Shown here piece after piece: positions 41,300-50,611 of a DNA stretch of 64,000 bases. The stretch is taken from the NCBI RefSeq assembly GCF_017571495.1, contig NZ_JAGETZ010000004.1:496001-560000 (forward strand), written 5' to 3'. A program made the position numbers and the translations under genes. Each line of letters starts with the position of its first letter. Positions within the stretch are counted from its first letter, which is position 1. The notes below the pieces were generated by a model. The model had not been told where the DNA came from and searched no databases. It saw only the letters and a program-made list of their open reading frames with translations. Origin of the DNA: Hymenobacter negativus (lineage in GTDB: Bacteria; Bacteroidota; Bacteroidia; Cytophagales; Hymenobacteraceae).

Positions 41300-43666
41300 T
41301 TAAAACCGAAACGTTTTGCTGAACGAAGGCAGAATGGGAAACAGTGATACCTGCCGGTAACTAAGCTTCTCGCTACCGGCGGCGCGGCCCAAATAGATGA
41401 AATAAGGGTTTTTGCGGTTGTAGGCATTGTACACGCTAAAGCTATTCACCACTTCACCCCAGCGCTTTTTCTTGGTATGGCTCAGGTCGAGGTCGAGGCG
41501 GTGGTAAGCGGCCATGCGGTAGCTGTTGCGGGACCCGTAGTCCTCAAACGTTTCGTAGGACCCCAGCTGGTAGCGCCCCTGCGAAAGCGTCACGGCGTTG
41601 CCGGTGCCGTACACGAACGTGCCCGAGAGCGTAAGCGTGGGGCTGAACTCGTGGATGACGACCAGCTTGAAGTCGTGGCGCCGGTCGTACTTGTAAGGAT
41701 AGAGCTGACCTTGGTTCAGCTCCGGAAAGCGGCGGTTGTTCCAAGCCAGAGTATAGCCAATCCAACCAGTGGTCTTGCCGGTTTTCTTCTGCAGAAACAG
41801 CTCGGCTCCGTAGGCCCAGCCCTGGCCGCTGGTGATTTTGGACTCGTAATTATCGTCGGTAGTACCCACAAAATCAGCGCCCTCGCGGAACTCAATCAGG
41901 TTCTGCATAGGCTTGTAGTAGGTTTCCAGGCTCAGTTCGAAGTCCTCGCCGCCGAAACGCAGGTTGCGGGCCGCCCCTACACTGAACTGCTGGGCCTTCT
42001 GGGGCTGGGTTTTGGCCGTGGCAGGCACCCACAGGTCGGTGGGCAGGCCGATGCCGCTGTTGGTGAGCAGGTGCACGTACTGCGTGGTGCGGGCGTAGGA
42101 AGCTTTCAGGGCCCAGTCTTCGGTGAGCAGGAAGCGGCCCGACACGCGCGGCTCTACGCTTGGGTACAGCTTGCTATCTACCAGGAAGCTGTTCACGCGC
42201 AGGCCCACATTCACCTTCAGGCGGTCGGTTAGCTTCACGTCGTCTTCGACGTAGAGGCTGCCCTCGCTGGCCCCGATGCGGCGGCCCGTTGCCTGGTTCT
42301 GGCTGGGGTCGATGCTGCCCTCGCTTTGCAAGGTCCCGGGCCGGAACTGGTGCCGGATGAACTGCCCACCAAACCGGATGTAGTGGTTGGGGTTGGGCAC
42401 GTAGTCGAAGTCCAGCTTTGCGCTCACATCCTGAATATTCGACAGGTAATTGAGCGAGTATTTTTCATCGCGCTGCTGGCCGTTGCTGTCTTTGTACCGG
42501 TCCTCCTGCGTCGAGCCCACATCGAACTGGTAACGCGTGTAGGTGAGGGTTGTGTTCATAAACAGCCGGTCGTTCACCACGTGGTTCCAGCGCAGAGCGG
42601 CAATGCGGTTGCCCCAGCCCAGGGCGCTTTTCTGCTTGAAGTAGCCGCCATCGTCGTTGGTCGACTCGTCGTCGGCATAAAACTCGTCGTAGCCCATGTA
42701 GCCGCTCAGGTACAGGCGGTCGCGTGAGCTCAGCTTCCAGTTCAGCTTGCCATTGAGGTCGTAGAAGTAGTAGCCGGCCGTCAAGCCATCGGTCTGGGCC
42801 TTGATGAGGGGCCGGGCCAGAATGTCGATGTAAGTACGGCGGGCCGAAAAGATGAACGAGGCCGTGTCTTTCTTGATGGGTCCTTCCAGCGTGAAGCGCG
42901 AGGCAATGAGCCCAATGGCGCCTTCGCCGTGCAGCTTCTGCATGTTGCCCTCCTTCATCGAAATATCCACCACCGACGACAGCCGCCCGCCGTAGCGCGC
43001 CGGAAACCCACCCTTTATCAGCTCCACGTTCTTGATGGCGTCGGCATTGAATACCGAGAAGAAGCCGAACAGGTGCGAGGCGTTGTAGATGGGCGTGCCA
43101 TCGAGCAGCATCAGGTTCTGGTCGGGCGAGCCACCGCGCACGTACAGGCCGCTGCTGCCCTCGCCCCCACCCTGCACGCCGGGCAGCAGCTGGAGCACCT
43201 TCAGTACATCGGTTTCGCCAAACAGCGCAGGCAGCAACTTTATCTGAGCTACTGGCACGTTGATGGTACCCATGCGCGTGCTTTCGGCAATTTTCTCCTC
43301 CCTGCTGCCCACCACTTCCACGTCAGCCAGCTCGGCGGTGGAGGTTTTAAGGTGGAAATCGTGGGTGAAGCTGCGGTCGGATTTCTGCGCCAGCCGCTGC
43401 TTCTCGTAGCCCAGCGCCGATACCAGCAGCCGCACCGAATCGGAACTGGCCACCAAGGTGAGGGAGTAGAAACCGTAGGTGTTGGTGGTAGTGCCCTGGC
43501 CGCTGGCAGGGTGCACCACCGCTACCCCGGGCAGGCTTTCGCTGGTAGCACCGTCGCGCACGTAGCCACTGATAGTGAAGCGGTTATTTTGCTGCGCGTG
43601 GACCGTGGCAGCGGCCCCCAGCAGCGCCACGCTGCTCAGCGCGGCCATGCGAAAAAGTGTCTTCAT
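41300..43666 (-). CDS. TonB-dependent outer-membrane receptor (DUF4249-linked)
   Basis: 788 residues. Signal peptide, CarboxypepD-regulatory-like domain (ISGYVRDGATSESLPGVAV ... STAELADVEVVG), plug domain with VLQLLPGVQGGGEGSSGLYVRGGSPDQNLMLLDGTPIYNASH, and a 22-strand-type barrel ending FPILPSFSKTFRF. The class that pairs with DUF4249 lipoproteins; ligand unknown. It heads an operon with the DUF4249 gene 12 bases downstream. Confidence 0.92.
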   Translation of the reverse strand: MKTLFRMAALSSVALLGAAATVHAQQNNRFTISGYVRDGATSESLPGVAVVHPASGQGTTTNTYGFYSLTLVASSDSVRLLVSALGYEKQRLAQKSDRSFTHDFHLKTSTAELADVEVVGSREEKIAESTRMGTINVPVAQIKLLPALFGETDVLKVLQLLPGVQGGGEGSSGLYVRGGSPDQNLMLLDGTPIYNASHLFGFFSVFNADAIKNVELIKGGFPARYGGRLSSVVDISMKEGNMQKLHGEGAIGLIASRFTLEGPIKKDTASFIFSARRTYIDILARPLIKAQTDGLTAGYYFYDLNGKLNWKLSSRDRLYLSGYMGYDEFYADDESTNDDGGYFKQKSALGWGNRIAALRWNHVVNDRLFMNTTLTYTRYQFDVGSTQEDRYKDSNGQQRDEKYSLNYLSNIQDVSAKLDFDYVPNPNHYIRFGGQFIRHQFRPGTLQSEGSIDPSQNQATGRRIGASEGSLYVEDDVKLTDRLKVNVGLRVNSFLVDSKLYPSVEPRVSGRFLLTEDWALKASYARTTQYVHLLTNSGIGLPTDLWVPATAKTQPQKAQQFSVGAARNLRFGGEDFELSLETYYKPMQNLIEFREGADFVGTTDDNYESKITSGQGWAYGAELFLQKKTGKTTGWIGYTLAWNNRRFPELNQGQLYPYKYDRRHDFKLVVIHEFSPTLTLSGTFVYGTGNAVTLSQGRYQLGSYETFEDYGSRNSYRMAAYHRLDLDLSHTKKKRWGEVVNSFSVYNAYNRKNPYFIYLGRAAGSEKLSYRQVSLFPILPSFSKTFRF

Positions 43667-44000
43667 GCAGAAGATAAAGTGGAAAAGAACCTGCCCCGGT
43701 CAGCAAGCGCGACGGCTAACGGCAGGCAGTTGGTTTTATTGGCGAGGTGAGTGTTGGGTGAAGAGCAGGTTTCGGCGGGGAGGGTTGCTTGGGCTTTTAA
43801 GAAAATAAACCAGGGGTACAAAGCGCCGCAAACCGGCATAGGCAGGACATCGCATAGCGCATAAAAAAGCGCGTCATGCAGAGCAGAGCGAAGCGTCTCT
43901 GCCGCAGCAGTAAATCGATTACTACTGTGACAAAGACGCTTCGCTCTGCTCTGCATGACGCGCTAAAAGCCGGCCTCGTAGTGGGCCAGCGAACCCGCTG
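43667..44000. repeat. intergenic gap with long family D palindrome (D2, 43869-43963)
   Basis: D2 starts GCGCGTCATGCAGAGCAGAG and ends CTCTGCTCTGCATGACGCGC. The arms pair over about 40 bases with a few mismatches around a short loop. It lies between two minus-strand genes (OmpH-like and TonB receptor). A TAnnTTTG box for the receptor was not evident. Confidence 0.85.
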
Positions 44001-44699
44001 CTACTTTTTCCGGTAGGCGGCGTTCAAATATGCCAGCACCGGCGTGGTGATATCGAGGTTTTTCTCGCCGTAGGCAATGGTGCCGCTGGGCGCCGCAATC
44101 AGAATCAGCTTGTAGCCGTGGGCTTTGCCGTAGGCTTCCACCTTTTTATTCACGCTTTCGAGCACGGTTTGGGTGAGCTTGGCTTCTTCCTGCTGGGCCT
44201 GCTGCTGCAGCATCTGCTGCTGCTGGCCCACCTGCTGCTGCTGCTCCTGCAGCTTCTGCTCGGAGGCGGCGCGCTGCTCGGCGGTGAGGCTGGGCGCTTG
44301 CTTCTGGTAGGCTTCCACGGCAGCTTTGAAGGTAGCCAGCATGTTCTGGTTCTGCTTTTCCCAGCCGCGGGCCTTGCTCTCAAACGACTTACGTGCATCC
44401 TTCATGCCCTGGTAGCCATCCAGCATCTTGCCCGATTCTACGTAGGCCAGTTTGCCCGAGAAGTCGCCGGTCATGTCCTGCACGGGCGCAGCGGCAGCCA
44501 CCACCGCGGGCGCTGCTTCGGTGGCCGGGGCGGTGTCCGCCGTGGTGTCGGCGGCGGGCTCGGGCGTGGCCAGCACCGCAGTGTTTTTGTCGGTGGCAAT
44601 GGCCGGGGCTACCGGCGTCTGGTTGAAATGCAGGAAGTACAAGCCGGCCACAGCCAGCGCCAGCACAATGTTAATGGTAAGCTGAAGAGGGTTTTTCAT
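44001..44699 (-). CDS. OmpH/Skp-like periplasmic chaperone protein
   Basis: 232 residues from ATG 44699; the frame extension upstream is not coding-like and contains the promoter box. An N-terminal membrane anchor (residues about 8-25), an Ala/Thr/Pro linker, then the OmpH/Skp domain: KLAYVESGKMLDGYQGMKDARKSFESKARGWEK start, a long Gln-rich coiled coil (KLQEQQQQVGQQQQMLQQQAQQEEAKLTQ) and a YGKAHGYKLILIAAPSGTIAYGEKNLDIT end. Skp proteins guard outer-membrane proteins in the periplasm. Likely membrane-anchored here, because no cleavage site is clear. Confidence 0.8.
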   Translation of the reverse strand: MKNPLQLTINIVLALAVAGLYFLHFNQTPVAPAIATDKNTAVLATPEPAADTTADTAPATEAAPAVVAAAAPVQDMTGDFSGKLAYVESGKMLDGYQGMKDARKSFESKARGWEKQNQNMLATFKAAVEAYQKQAPSLTAEQRAASEQKLQEQQQQVGQQQQMLQQQAQQEEAKLTQTVLESVNKKVEAYGKAHGYKLILIAAPSGTIAYGEKNLDITTPVLAYLNAAYRKK

Positions 44700-44722
44700 T
44701 GACAACGAATGATGATAGAGGA

Positions 44723-44730
44723 CAAAAGTA
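44723..44730 (-). promoter_or_regulatory. -7 box (TACTTTTG) for the OmpH-like gene
   Basis: TAnnTTTG match 24 bases before ATG 44699; it lies inside the longer open frame and so supports the shorter start. Confidence 0.5.
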
Positions 44731-44793
44731 AGGTACTGGCTCTCGCCAGCCCCATCAGCGCTAGTTTGGCGGCAGCAGTTGGTTCGAGCCCCC

Positions 44794-47418
44794 TTATTCC
44801 ACCAACAAGCGCTCAATGAACTGGCCGCAACGCACCAGATATATGCCCGCAGGCAGGCCGCTCAAGTCCAGCAAGGCATCGGCCCTGAGCGGAGTGGGGT
44901 AGCGCCGCACCAAGCGCCCTTCTACATCAAGCACTGTGATGGGCTGCGCGGAAATGCCGGCGGGCAGGCGCAAAGCCGCCGTGCCATGAGCAGGATTGGG
45001 GAAAACGGCTGCCCGAATAGCCACCGTTGCAGCTGCCACGGCCAGCGGGGCGTTGGGGTCGTATACTCCGAAATGCACGGTGACTTTGCTCCCGTCGCCC
45101 AACATGTTAAATGGGCCGCCCACGTATACTTTGCCTGTAGGCGCAGCAACCAGCGCCGCCGTGAAGCGGTTCAGGCCAGTACCCAGTGGGGTCCAGGCAG
45201 TGCCGGTCCAGCGGGCTATGCTGGGAGCCGATGCACCACCGGCCTGGCTGAATAGGCCGCCCACGTACACGTCGCCATTGGGCGCTACGCCTATTGCCTG
45301 AACTTGGCTGTTCACTCCGTTGGCAGTGCCCGTACCCAGCGCGCTCCAAGTGGTGCCATTCCAACGGGCAATGCGGTTGGCAGGTACCCCGCCAGCCTGG
45401 GTGAAAGCACCGCCTACATAGAGGTCGCCGTTGGCCACCATGGTCATGGCCAACACGCTATTGCCACTGCCTACGCCGTTGGTGGTACCGGTGCCAAGAG
45501 CGCTCCAAGCGGTGCCGTTCCAGCGCGCAATAGAATTGGCCGGCAATCCGCCGGCCAGCCCAAAGCCGCCCCCGGCGTACACATCACCATTGCCCGCGAT
45601 AACTAGGGCTTGCACGTTTTCTACCGAATTGCCAGACCCCAGGCCGGCACCCAGGCCAGACCAGGCCGTGCCGTTCCAGCGGGCCACTTTGGGTGCCGGC
45701 ACGCCCCCAACCGCGCTGAAGAAGCCTCCCACATACACGTCGCCGCTACCCGCCACAGCCACGGCCAGCACATTGCCATTAGCACCGGTGCCCAAGGTGC
45801 TCCAGGCGCTGCCGTCCCATTTGGCCACACGAGCCGCTGACACGCCGCCGGCCTGGGTAAACTCGCCGCCCACATACACCTCGCCGGTAGACGCCACAGC
45901 TAACCCATGCACAATGTTGTTTACGCCATTGGCGGTGCCAGTGCCCAGTGAGCTCCATGCCGAGCCGTTCCACCGGGCCACATTGGTGGCCAGTACCCCG
46001 CCGGCCTGCGTGAAATTGCCGCCCGCATACACATCCCCATTGGGCGCTACAGCCAGCGCGTAGACGGTTCCATTAATGCCCCGGGCGCTGGCTGGACCCA
46101 TTGTGCTCCAAGCCGTACCATTCCATTTGGCTACGTTGTTAACCGGCACGCCATTAGCCTGTCTGAACTCGCCGCCGATGTACACCTCGCCAGCCGCTGT
46201 CACGGCCATCGCCAGGATAAAGGAGCCCGTCACTCCATTGGTGGTGCCTGAGCCCAGCGTACTCCAGGTGCTACCGCTCCAGCGCGCAATTCTATTGGCC
46301 GCTACTCCACCGGCTTGCAGAAACTGGCCACTCACATATAGGTCCCCGTTGCCGGCCACTCCCAGCGCCGAGACAGCCCCCGCTATTCCGTTGGTAACGC
46401 CGCTGCCTAACAAGTTCCAGCTGGTTCCATTCCAGCGGGACAACGAGTTCGTGGTTACCCCGCCCGCCTGGGAATAGGAACCGCCCACGTACACGTCGCC
46501 GCTGCCGGCCACAGCCAGCGCATACACGGCTCCGTTCGTGCCATTGGCAGTGCCAATGCCCAGCGAAGTCCAAGCCGAGCCACTCCAACAGGCCACGTTA
46601 GCAGCAGCCACATTGCCCGCTAGGCTGAAGCTGCCGCCTACGTAGAGGCTGCCGCCCGGGGCCACAGCCAGCGCAGATACGTTGCCGTTGACGCCATTGG
46701 CCGCTAGGGTCCCTAGGGGGCTCCAGGCAGTGCCGCTCCAGCGGGCTAGGCGGCTGGCTACCACACCACCTGCTTGGGTAAACTGGCCCCCAACGTACAC
46801 ATCGCCAGTGCTGCCCACGGCCAGCGTGGATACGCGCGCATTCACGCCATTGGCGGTACCAGTACCCAGGCTGCTCCATACCGAGCCGTTCCACCGGGCG
46901 ACGTTATTGGCCACAACTGCGCCGGCCTGCGAAAAGGTACCGCCCGCATACAAGTCGCCGTTGGGCGCCACAGCCAGTGTGTACACAAACCCATTCACGC
47001 CATTAGCAGTCCGGGTGCCCAGGCTGCTCCATGCCGTGCCGTCCCACTTAGCCACGTTGGTAGCCGCAACCGCGCCGGCTACGGTAAAAATACCGCCCAC
47101 GTACACGGTAGTACCCGTCTGTACGACGGCCAGCACTTGGTCGTCAGTGCCATTGGGCAAGCCAAAACCGTTTTGCCAACGCTCGTCGCCCGTACCGGTA
47201 ACAGTGGCGGGCCGAAACACAGGCCGGCCATCAGGCGCCGTACTCATCCGAAAGTGACGGGCATCGAAAGAACCTGCTAAGCCCGTTTTCAGGGTCCCGT
47301 CGGGGTTAAGAGCAGTAGCCAGCGAATGCGCGACCAGAGCTGTACCAGCGGGAGTCTTAGCCAAAGCCGGCTGCCAGAAGCACAGCAGAAGCAACAAATA
47401 CAGTAAGTAATTTTTCAC
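44794..47418 (-). CDS. secreted T9SS protein with about 13 propeller-like repeats
   Basis: 874 residues if it starts at GTG 47418, where the sequence before it is AT- and pyrimidine-rich leader; ATG 47475 would add 19 residues. A signal peptide (LLLLLCFWQPALA) is followed by 13 units of about 55 residues, each with the pattern VA(K/R)WNGTAWSSLGTGTANGV, then VYALAVAPNGDVYAGG and FTQAGGV, like a beta-propeller of the Kelch/SBBP type. A C-terminal T9SS sorting domain (VFPNPAHGTAALRLP ... LPAGIYLVRCG) ends the protein. Probably exposed on the surface; the ligand is unknown. The repeats are also visible at the DNA level. Confidence 0.85.
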   Translation of the reverse strand: MKNYLLYLLLLLCFWQPALAKTPAGTALVAHSLATALNPDGTLKTGLAGSFDARHFRMSTAPDGRPVFRPATVTGTGDERWQNGFGLPNGTDDQVLAVVQTGTTVYVGGIFTVAGAVAATNVAKWDGTAWSSLGTRTANGVNGFVYTLAVAPNGDLYAGGTFSQAGAVVANNVARWNGSVWSSLGTGTANGVNARVSTLAVGSTGDVYVGGQFTQAGGVVASRLARWSGTAWSPLGTLAANGVNGNVSALAVAPGGSLYVGGSFSLAGNVAAANVACWSGSAWTSLGIGTANGTNGAVYALAVAGSGDVYVGGSYSQAGGVTTNSLSRWNGTSWNLLGSGVTNGIAGAVSALGVAGNGDLYVSGQFLQAGGVAANRIARWSGSTWSTLGSGTTNGVTGSFILAMAVTAAGEVYIGGEFRQANGVPVNNVAKWNGTAWSTMGPASARGINGTVYALAVAPNGDVYAGGNFTQAGGVLATNVARWNGSAWSSLGTGTANGVNNIVHGLAVASTGEVYVGGEFTQAGGVSAARVAKWDGSAWSTLGTGANGNVLAVAVAGSGDVYVGGFFSAVGGVPAPKVARWNGTAWSGLGAGLGSGNSVENVQALVIAGNGDVYAGGGFGLAGGLPANSIARWNGTAWSALGTGTTNGVGSGNSVLAMTMVANGDLYVGGAFTQAGGVPANRIARWNGTTWSALGTGTANGVNSQVQAIGVAPNGDVYVGGLFSQAGGASAPSIARWTGTAWTPLGTGLNRFTAALVAAPTGKVYVGGPFNMLGDGSKVTVHFGVYDPNAPLAVAAATVAIRAAVFPNPAHGTAALRLPAGISAQPITVLDVEGRLVRRYPTPLRADALLDLSGLPAGIYLVRCGQFIERLLVE

Positions 47419-47596
47419 AATATGTCTGTAGAAAAAGAATTGAAAAGACCTGAAAGATAAAGCCCTCCGAGGCATAAGACAGGCCAACGGGTGACGGGCC
47501 AAATGCTACCCGGCACCCGTTGGTCCCCATATTCAGGGTTTGCTGCGCTTACAAGAGGCAGCGCAAAAGCTGCTAAGCATGCCTATGTCTTCATTC

Positions 47597-48556
47597 TTAC
47601 TCCGGCACGGCAATGTGCAGCAGCGCGTCGCCCTGGTTCACCACGGGCATGTGGTTCAGGCCTATTACGTAGCCACTCACCGGCGACTCCAGCCGCACGG
47701 ACTGCTGCCCGTAGGGGTCGCCTACGGAGCCATAAATCTGGCCTTTCTTGATGAACTGCCCATTCTCAACATGCGCCCGGAATACGCCTGCAAACCGTGC
47801 CCGCAGCCACGTATGCCGCCGGCACGCAATGCTGGGTCGGGCGGGTGCCGGTGCCTCCGGTCCCATGCCCAGGTGGTAAAGCACGCGTAGCGTACCAGCC
47901 ACTGCCTCTTCAATACCGGGTTCATCCAGGCGCAAGCTCTCGCCGGTTTCATACACAATCATGCGCTTGCCCAACTCGTGCGCAGCCTCGCGCAACGAGC
48001 CGCCACGCAGGCCCGCGTGCAACGTAAACGGTGCCCCAAAGGCCGCCGCCATAGCATCTATTTCCGGGTCGACACCCAGCAGGGCACGCACCTGCGGATA
48101 GTTGGCTCGCGCCGCGCCACCCGTATGAAAATCAATACCATAATCAATCAGCGGCATGATTTCGCGCATGAAGCGGTGAGCCACGCGCCCGGCCAACGAG
48201 CCACGCGGAAAACCTGGAAAAGAGCGGTTTACGTCCTTGCCATCGGGCACGTCGCGGCTGAAGTTCAGAAACCCGTATATGTTGAGAATCGGAATGGCGA
48301 TGATGCTGCCCCGCAATGGTGTTAGTAGCTCGCGCCGGACGAGCCGCCGGATGGTTTCGATGCCGTTCACCTCATCGCCGTGCATGCCGCCCATCAGCAG
48401 CAGCGTGGGGCCGGGCACCGTGGAGCGCAGCACATGCACCGGCACATCAATCACCGTGCCCGAAGGCAGCTTCGAAATCACCAGCCGCGTGAGCACCCGT
48501 TCGCCGGGCTGAATGGTGAGACCGTTGAGGTGAAAAGCGGTGGGCGAAGCAGGCAT
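47597..48556 (-). CDS. succinylglutamate desuccinylase/aspartoacylase-family (M14) deacylase
   Basis: 319 residues from ATG 48556. Zinc-dependent M14 family: zinc ligands in MGGMHGDE (His, Glu) and a second His in DYGIDFHTGG; NRSFPG and a C-terminal barrel-sandwich-like segment (VENGQFIKKGQIYGSVG). Related proteins (COG3608) recur beside RimK and the RimB-like protease, as here, so it may trim or remodel the RimK product. Third gene of the run RimB-like, RimK, this one, though 170 bases lie between it and rimK. Specific substrate not known. Confidence 0.85.
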   Translation of the reverse strand: MPASPTAFHLNGLTIQPGERVLTRLVISKLPSGTVIDVPVHVLRSTVPGPTLLLMGGMHGDEVNGIETIRRLVRRELLTPLRGSIIAIPILNIYGFLNFSRDVPDGKDVNRSFPGFPRGSLAGRVAHRFMREIMPLIDYGIDFHTGGAARANYPQVRALLGVDPEIDAMAAAFGAPFTLHAGLRGGSLREAAHELGKRMIVYETGESLRLDEPGIEEAVAGTLRVLYHLGMGPEAPAPARPSIACRRHTWLRARFAGVFRAHVENGQFIKKGQIYGSVGDPYGQQSVRLESPVSGYVIGLNHMPVVNQGDALLHIAVPE

Positions 48557-48573
48557 AAGCACGAGAGAGCAAA

Positions 48574-48632
48574 ACTTCCCTCCTTGACGAAGAAGGGGCT
48601 GTCCGCGCTGTAGCACGGACGGGGGTGGTTGA
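48574..48632. repeat. GC-rich imperfect palindrome
   Basis: CCTCCTTGACGAAGAAGGGG followed by GTCCG ... CGGAC in the gap between rimK and the deacylase gene. It looks like another member of a dispersed palindrome group; copies outside this window cannot be checked. Confidence 0.4.
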
Positions 48633-48726
48633 ATCGTTGAACGACAGCCGCGCAAAGCCAGAACGATGCCAGAACCGTCCCCCGCCCATCATTCAACACT
48701 CCAACCGCCCCGTTTCAGCGTCGTCC

Positions 48727-49680
48727 TTACTTGCCCGTCGGCACGTCCGATTGGGCATCTACTGCCTGGCCGGCCCCTATTTTGGCTTTGGGTTTGGCTT
48801 TCTTCCGAGAGGTCAGGTTGGCGGTGTATTCGATAATGCGGCCGGCAATATCAAGCTTGGTGGCCTTCTCAATGCCTTCGAGGCCGGGCGAAGAGTTGAC
48901 TTCGAGCACCAGCGGGCCGCGCTTGCTTTGCAACATGTCCACGCCCGCAATTCCCAGGCCTAGCGCCTTTGTGGCCAGCAGCGCGGCAGCTTTCTCGGCC
49001 CGGCTAAGCTTGACCAGCGTGCCGCTGCCGCCCCGGTGCAGGTTGGAGCGGAATTCGCCCTCCTTGCCCTGCCGCTTCATGGCGCCTACCACCTCACCAT
49101 CCACTACGAAGGCACGTAGGTCAGCCCCCTTGCTTTCGGCAATGAATTCCTGCACGATAATGCGGGCCTTCAGGTTGTGAAAAGCCTCGATGACGGACTG
49201 TGCGGCCTTGGCCGATTCGGCCAGCACCACGCCCAGGCCCTGCGTACCTTCCAGCAGCTTGATGATGACCGGGGCACCGCCTACCTGGTTTATCATAGCG
49301 GGCACGTCTTCGGAGTAGTTGGTGAAGGCCGTCTTGGGCATGCCCACGCCAGCACGACTCAGAATCTGCATCGAACGCAGCTTGTCGCGCGAGCGCACAA
49401 TGGCCTGACTATCGACCGCGGTACGCACCTTCATCATCTCAAACTGCCGCACCACGGCCGTGCCGTAGAACGTGACCGAAGCCCCAATGCGCGGAATAAT
49501 GGCATCGAACCCTTCCAGGGTAGCCCCCTGGTAGATGATGCCCGGCTTCCCCTTTTCCAGCACAATGTTGCACTGCAAATGGTCGATGACCACAGCTTCG
49601 TGGCCTTGGGCAGCCGCGGCCTCCACCAGCCGCTGGGTGGAATAGGATTTCGGCTCACGCGAGAGAATGGCCAGTTTCAT
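48727..49680 (-). CDS. rimK: RimK family alpha-L-glutamate ligase
   Basis: 317 residues of the ATP-grasp RimK family: [22 protein letters not shown] start, [22 protein letters not shown]-binding [35 protein letters not shown], and Mg-binding [19 protein letters not shown]. RimK adds glutamate to the ribosomal protein S6 C-terminus in E. coli and poly-alpha-glutamate in vitro. A 25-residue Lys/Ala-rich tail is variable. Between the RimB-like protease and the deacylase genes, a conserved three-gene neighbourhood. Confidence 0.92.
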   Translation of the reverse strand: MKLAILSREPKSYSTQRLVEAAAAQGHEAVVIDHLQCNIVLEKGKPGIIYQGATLEGFDAIIPRIGASVTFYGTAVVRQFEMMKVRTAVDSQAIVRSRDKLRSMQILSRAGVGMPKTAFTNYSEDVPAMINQVGGAPVIIKLLEGTQGLGVVLAESAKAAQSVIEAFHNLKARIIVQEFIAESKGADLRAFVVDGEVVGAMKRQGKEGEFRSNLHRGGSGTLVKLSRAEKAAALLATKALGLGIAGVDMLQSKRGPLVLEVNSSPGLEGIEKATKLDIAGRIIEYTANLTSRKKAKPKAKIGAGQAVDAQSDVPTGK

Positions 49681-49851
49681 CGTGGAGGGGGTGGTGGAGG
49701 GGTGGTGGTAAAGCAGAGGGAAAGCCAGAACGCCATGCTGTGCTTGGTAAGGCAGCTTTGTCGCAACGATAATTCAATCAAAGGAAAATAGTTGTGCGGT
49801 AGCGGTGCTTCGCCAAGTTGAGCATGGCCAGCTACCACACTACAAAACTAC

Positions 49852-50328
49852 TCAGCGACGCGTGCGCCGGGCACCAGCCCGGGCCAAAGTCTTGTACGAA
49901 AGGTTGCGCTTGGCCACATCGACGATGAACCTTCCCTGCCGCAACAGGCTGCGCCCCAGCAGTACGGGATACTTCATATCGGAGCGGTCGGAGAGCGAAA
50001 ACTCGGCTTCAAAATCTTCCCCATACAGCCGCACCACCGCCCGGATAACGTAGCGCTCCTGCACTTCACCGTTAGAAGAGCGGATGTCGCGCAGCACAAA
50101 CTCAGTGAAGGCCAAGGCGCACCCATCGGCACTTTCGTGGCCGGGGTCGAGCAGGTTTACCACCAGCGTGGCCGGTTGGCCGGCGGTGGTCTCGATGTGA
50201 ATGTTGGTGCAATGAATGGCGCTGGTGTAAGCACCGGTGTCCACTTTGGCTTCCACCTCGCGCAAGGCAAAGGCGGGGAAATCCACCAGCTCGCGGCGGC
50301 CGAGGATGCGCTTGGGGGGGCGGTTCAT
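49852..50328 (-). CDS. RimB-like / RimK-associated ATP-dependent zinc-protease family protein (retropepsin-like)
   Basis: 158 residues from ATG 50328; the longer frame starting at 50442 crosses a hairpin and is not coding-like. The family (COG4067) has a retropepsin-like aspartate site KVDTGAYTSAIH (D-T-G) and a conserved YPVLLGRSLLRQGRFIVDV. In Pseudomonas the homologue RimB modulates RimK glutamate ligase activity, so a partner role is likely. It is directly upstream of rimK with 171 bases between them, both on the minus strand. Confidence 0.88.
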   Translation of the reverse strand: MNRPPKRILGRRELVDFPAFALREVEAKVDTGAYTSAIHCTNIHIETTAGQPATLVVNLLDPGHESADGCALAFTEFVLRDIRSSNGEVQERYVIRAVVRLYGEDFEAEFSLSDRSDMKYPVLLGRSLLRQGRFIVDVAKRNLSYKTLARAGARRTRR

Positions 50329-50390
50329 GCGGTGAAGATAGCCACTGCTCCGCACCGATAACCCAATGCCCTCCCCTATCGCACGCTTCG

Positions 50391-50458
50391 CCCCATAAAA
50401 CAGCATTTGCAAGCCCTCCGGTAACGACCGGAAGGCTTGCAAATGCTGTTTTATGGGG
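50391..50458. repeat. 68-base near-perfect hairpin upstream of the rim genes
   Basis: Arms 50391-50422 and 50427-50458 pair over 32 bases with a single mismatch, around an AACG loop (CCCCATAAAACAGC ... GCTGTTTTATGGGG). There is no T-run. It sits 63 bases upstream of the RimB-like start codon, in the leader if transcription begins further upstream. Confidence 0.9.
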
Positions 50459-50611
50459 TGCGGACTAGCCCGGAAGGGTCAATATAGCAGTATGAATGAG
50501 GCTGCTCCGGGTGGGAAGGCCTCATAAAACTATATGAAGCCTTATGGACTTACCTGCACCAGTTAATATTCCATGTTGCATCGCTAATGCGCAAGCAAGA
50601 GGCAACTTACC

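Noticed and set aside
45150..47170. Regular DNA repeats resembling a CRISPR array
   Set aside because: The units are about 165 bases, fully coding and multiples of three; no short direct repeat with unique spacers, no cas genes.
50391..50458. Long hairpin as an ordinary Rho-independent terminator
   Set aside because: It lacks any T-run on either strand and is far longer than usual terminators; kept as a repeat and finding.
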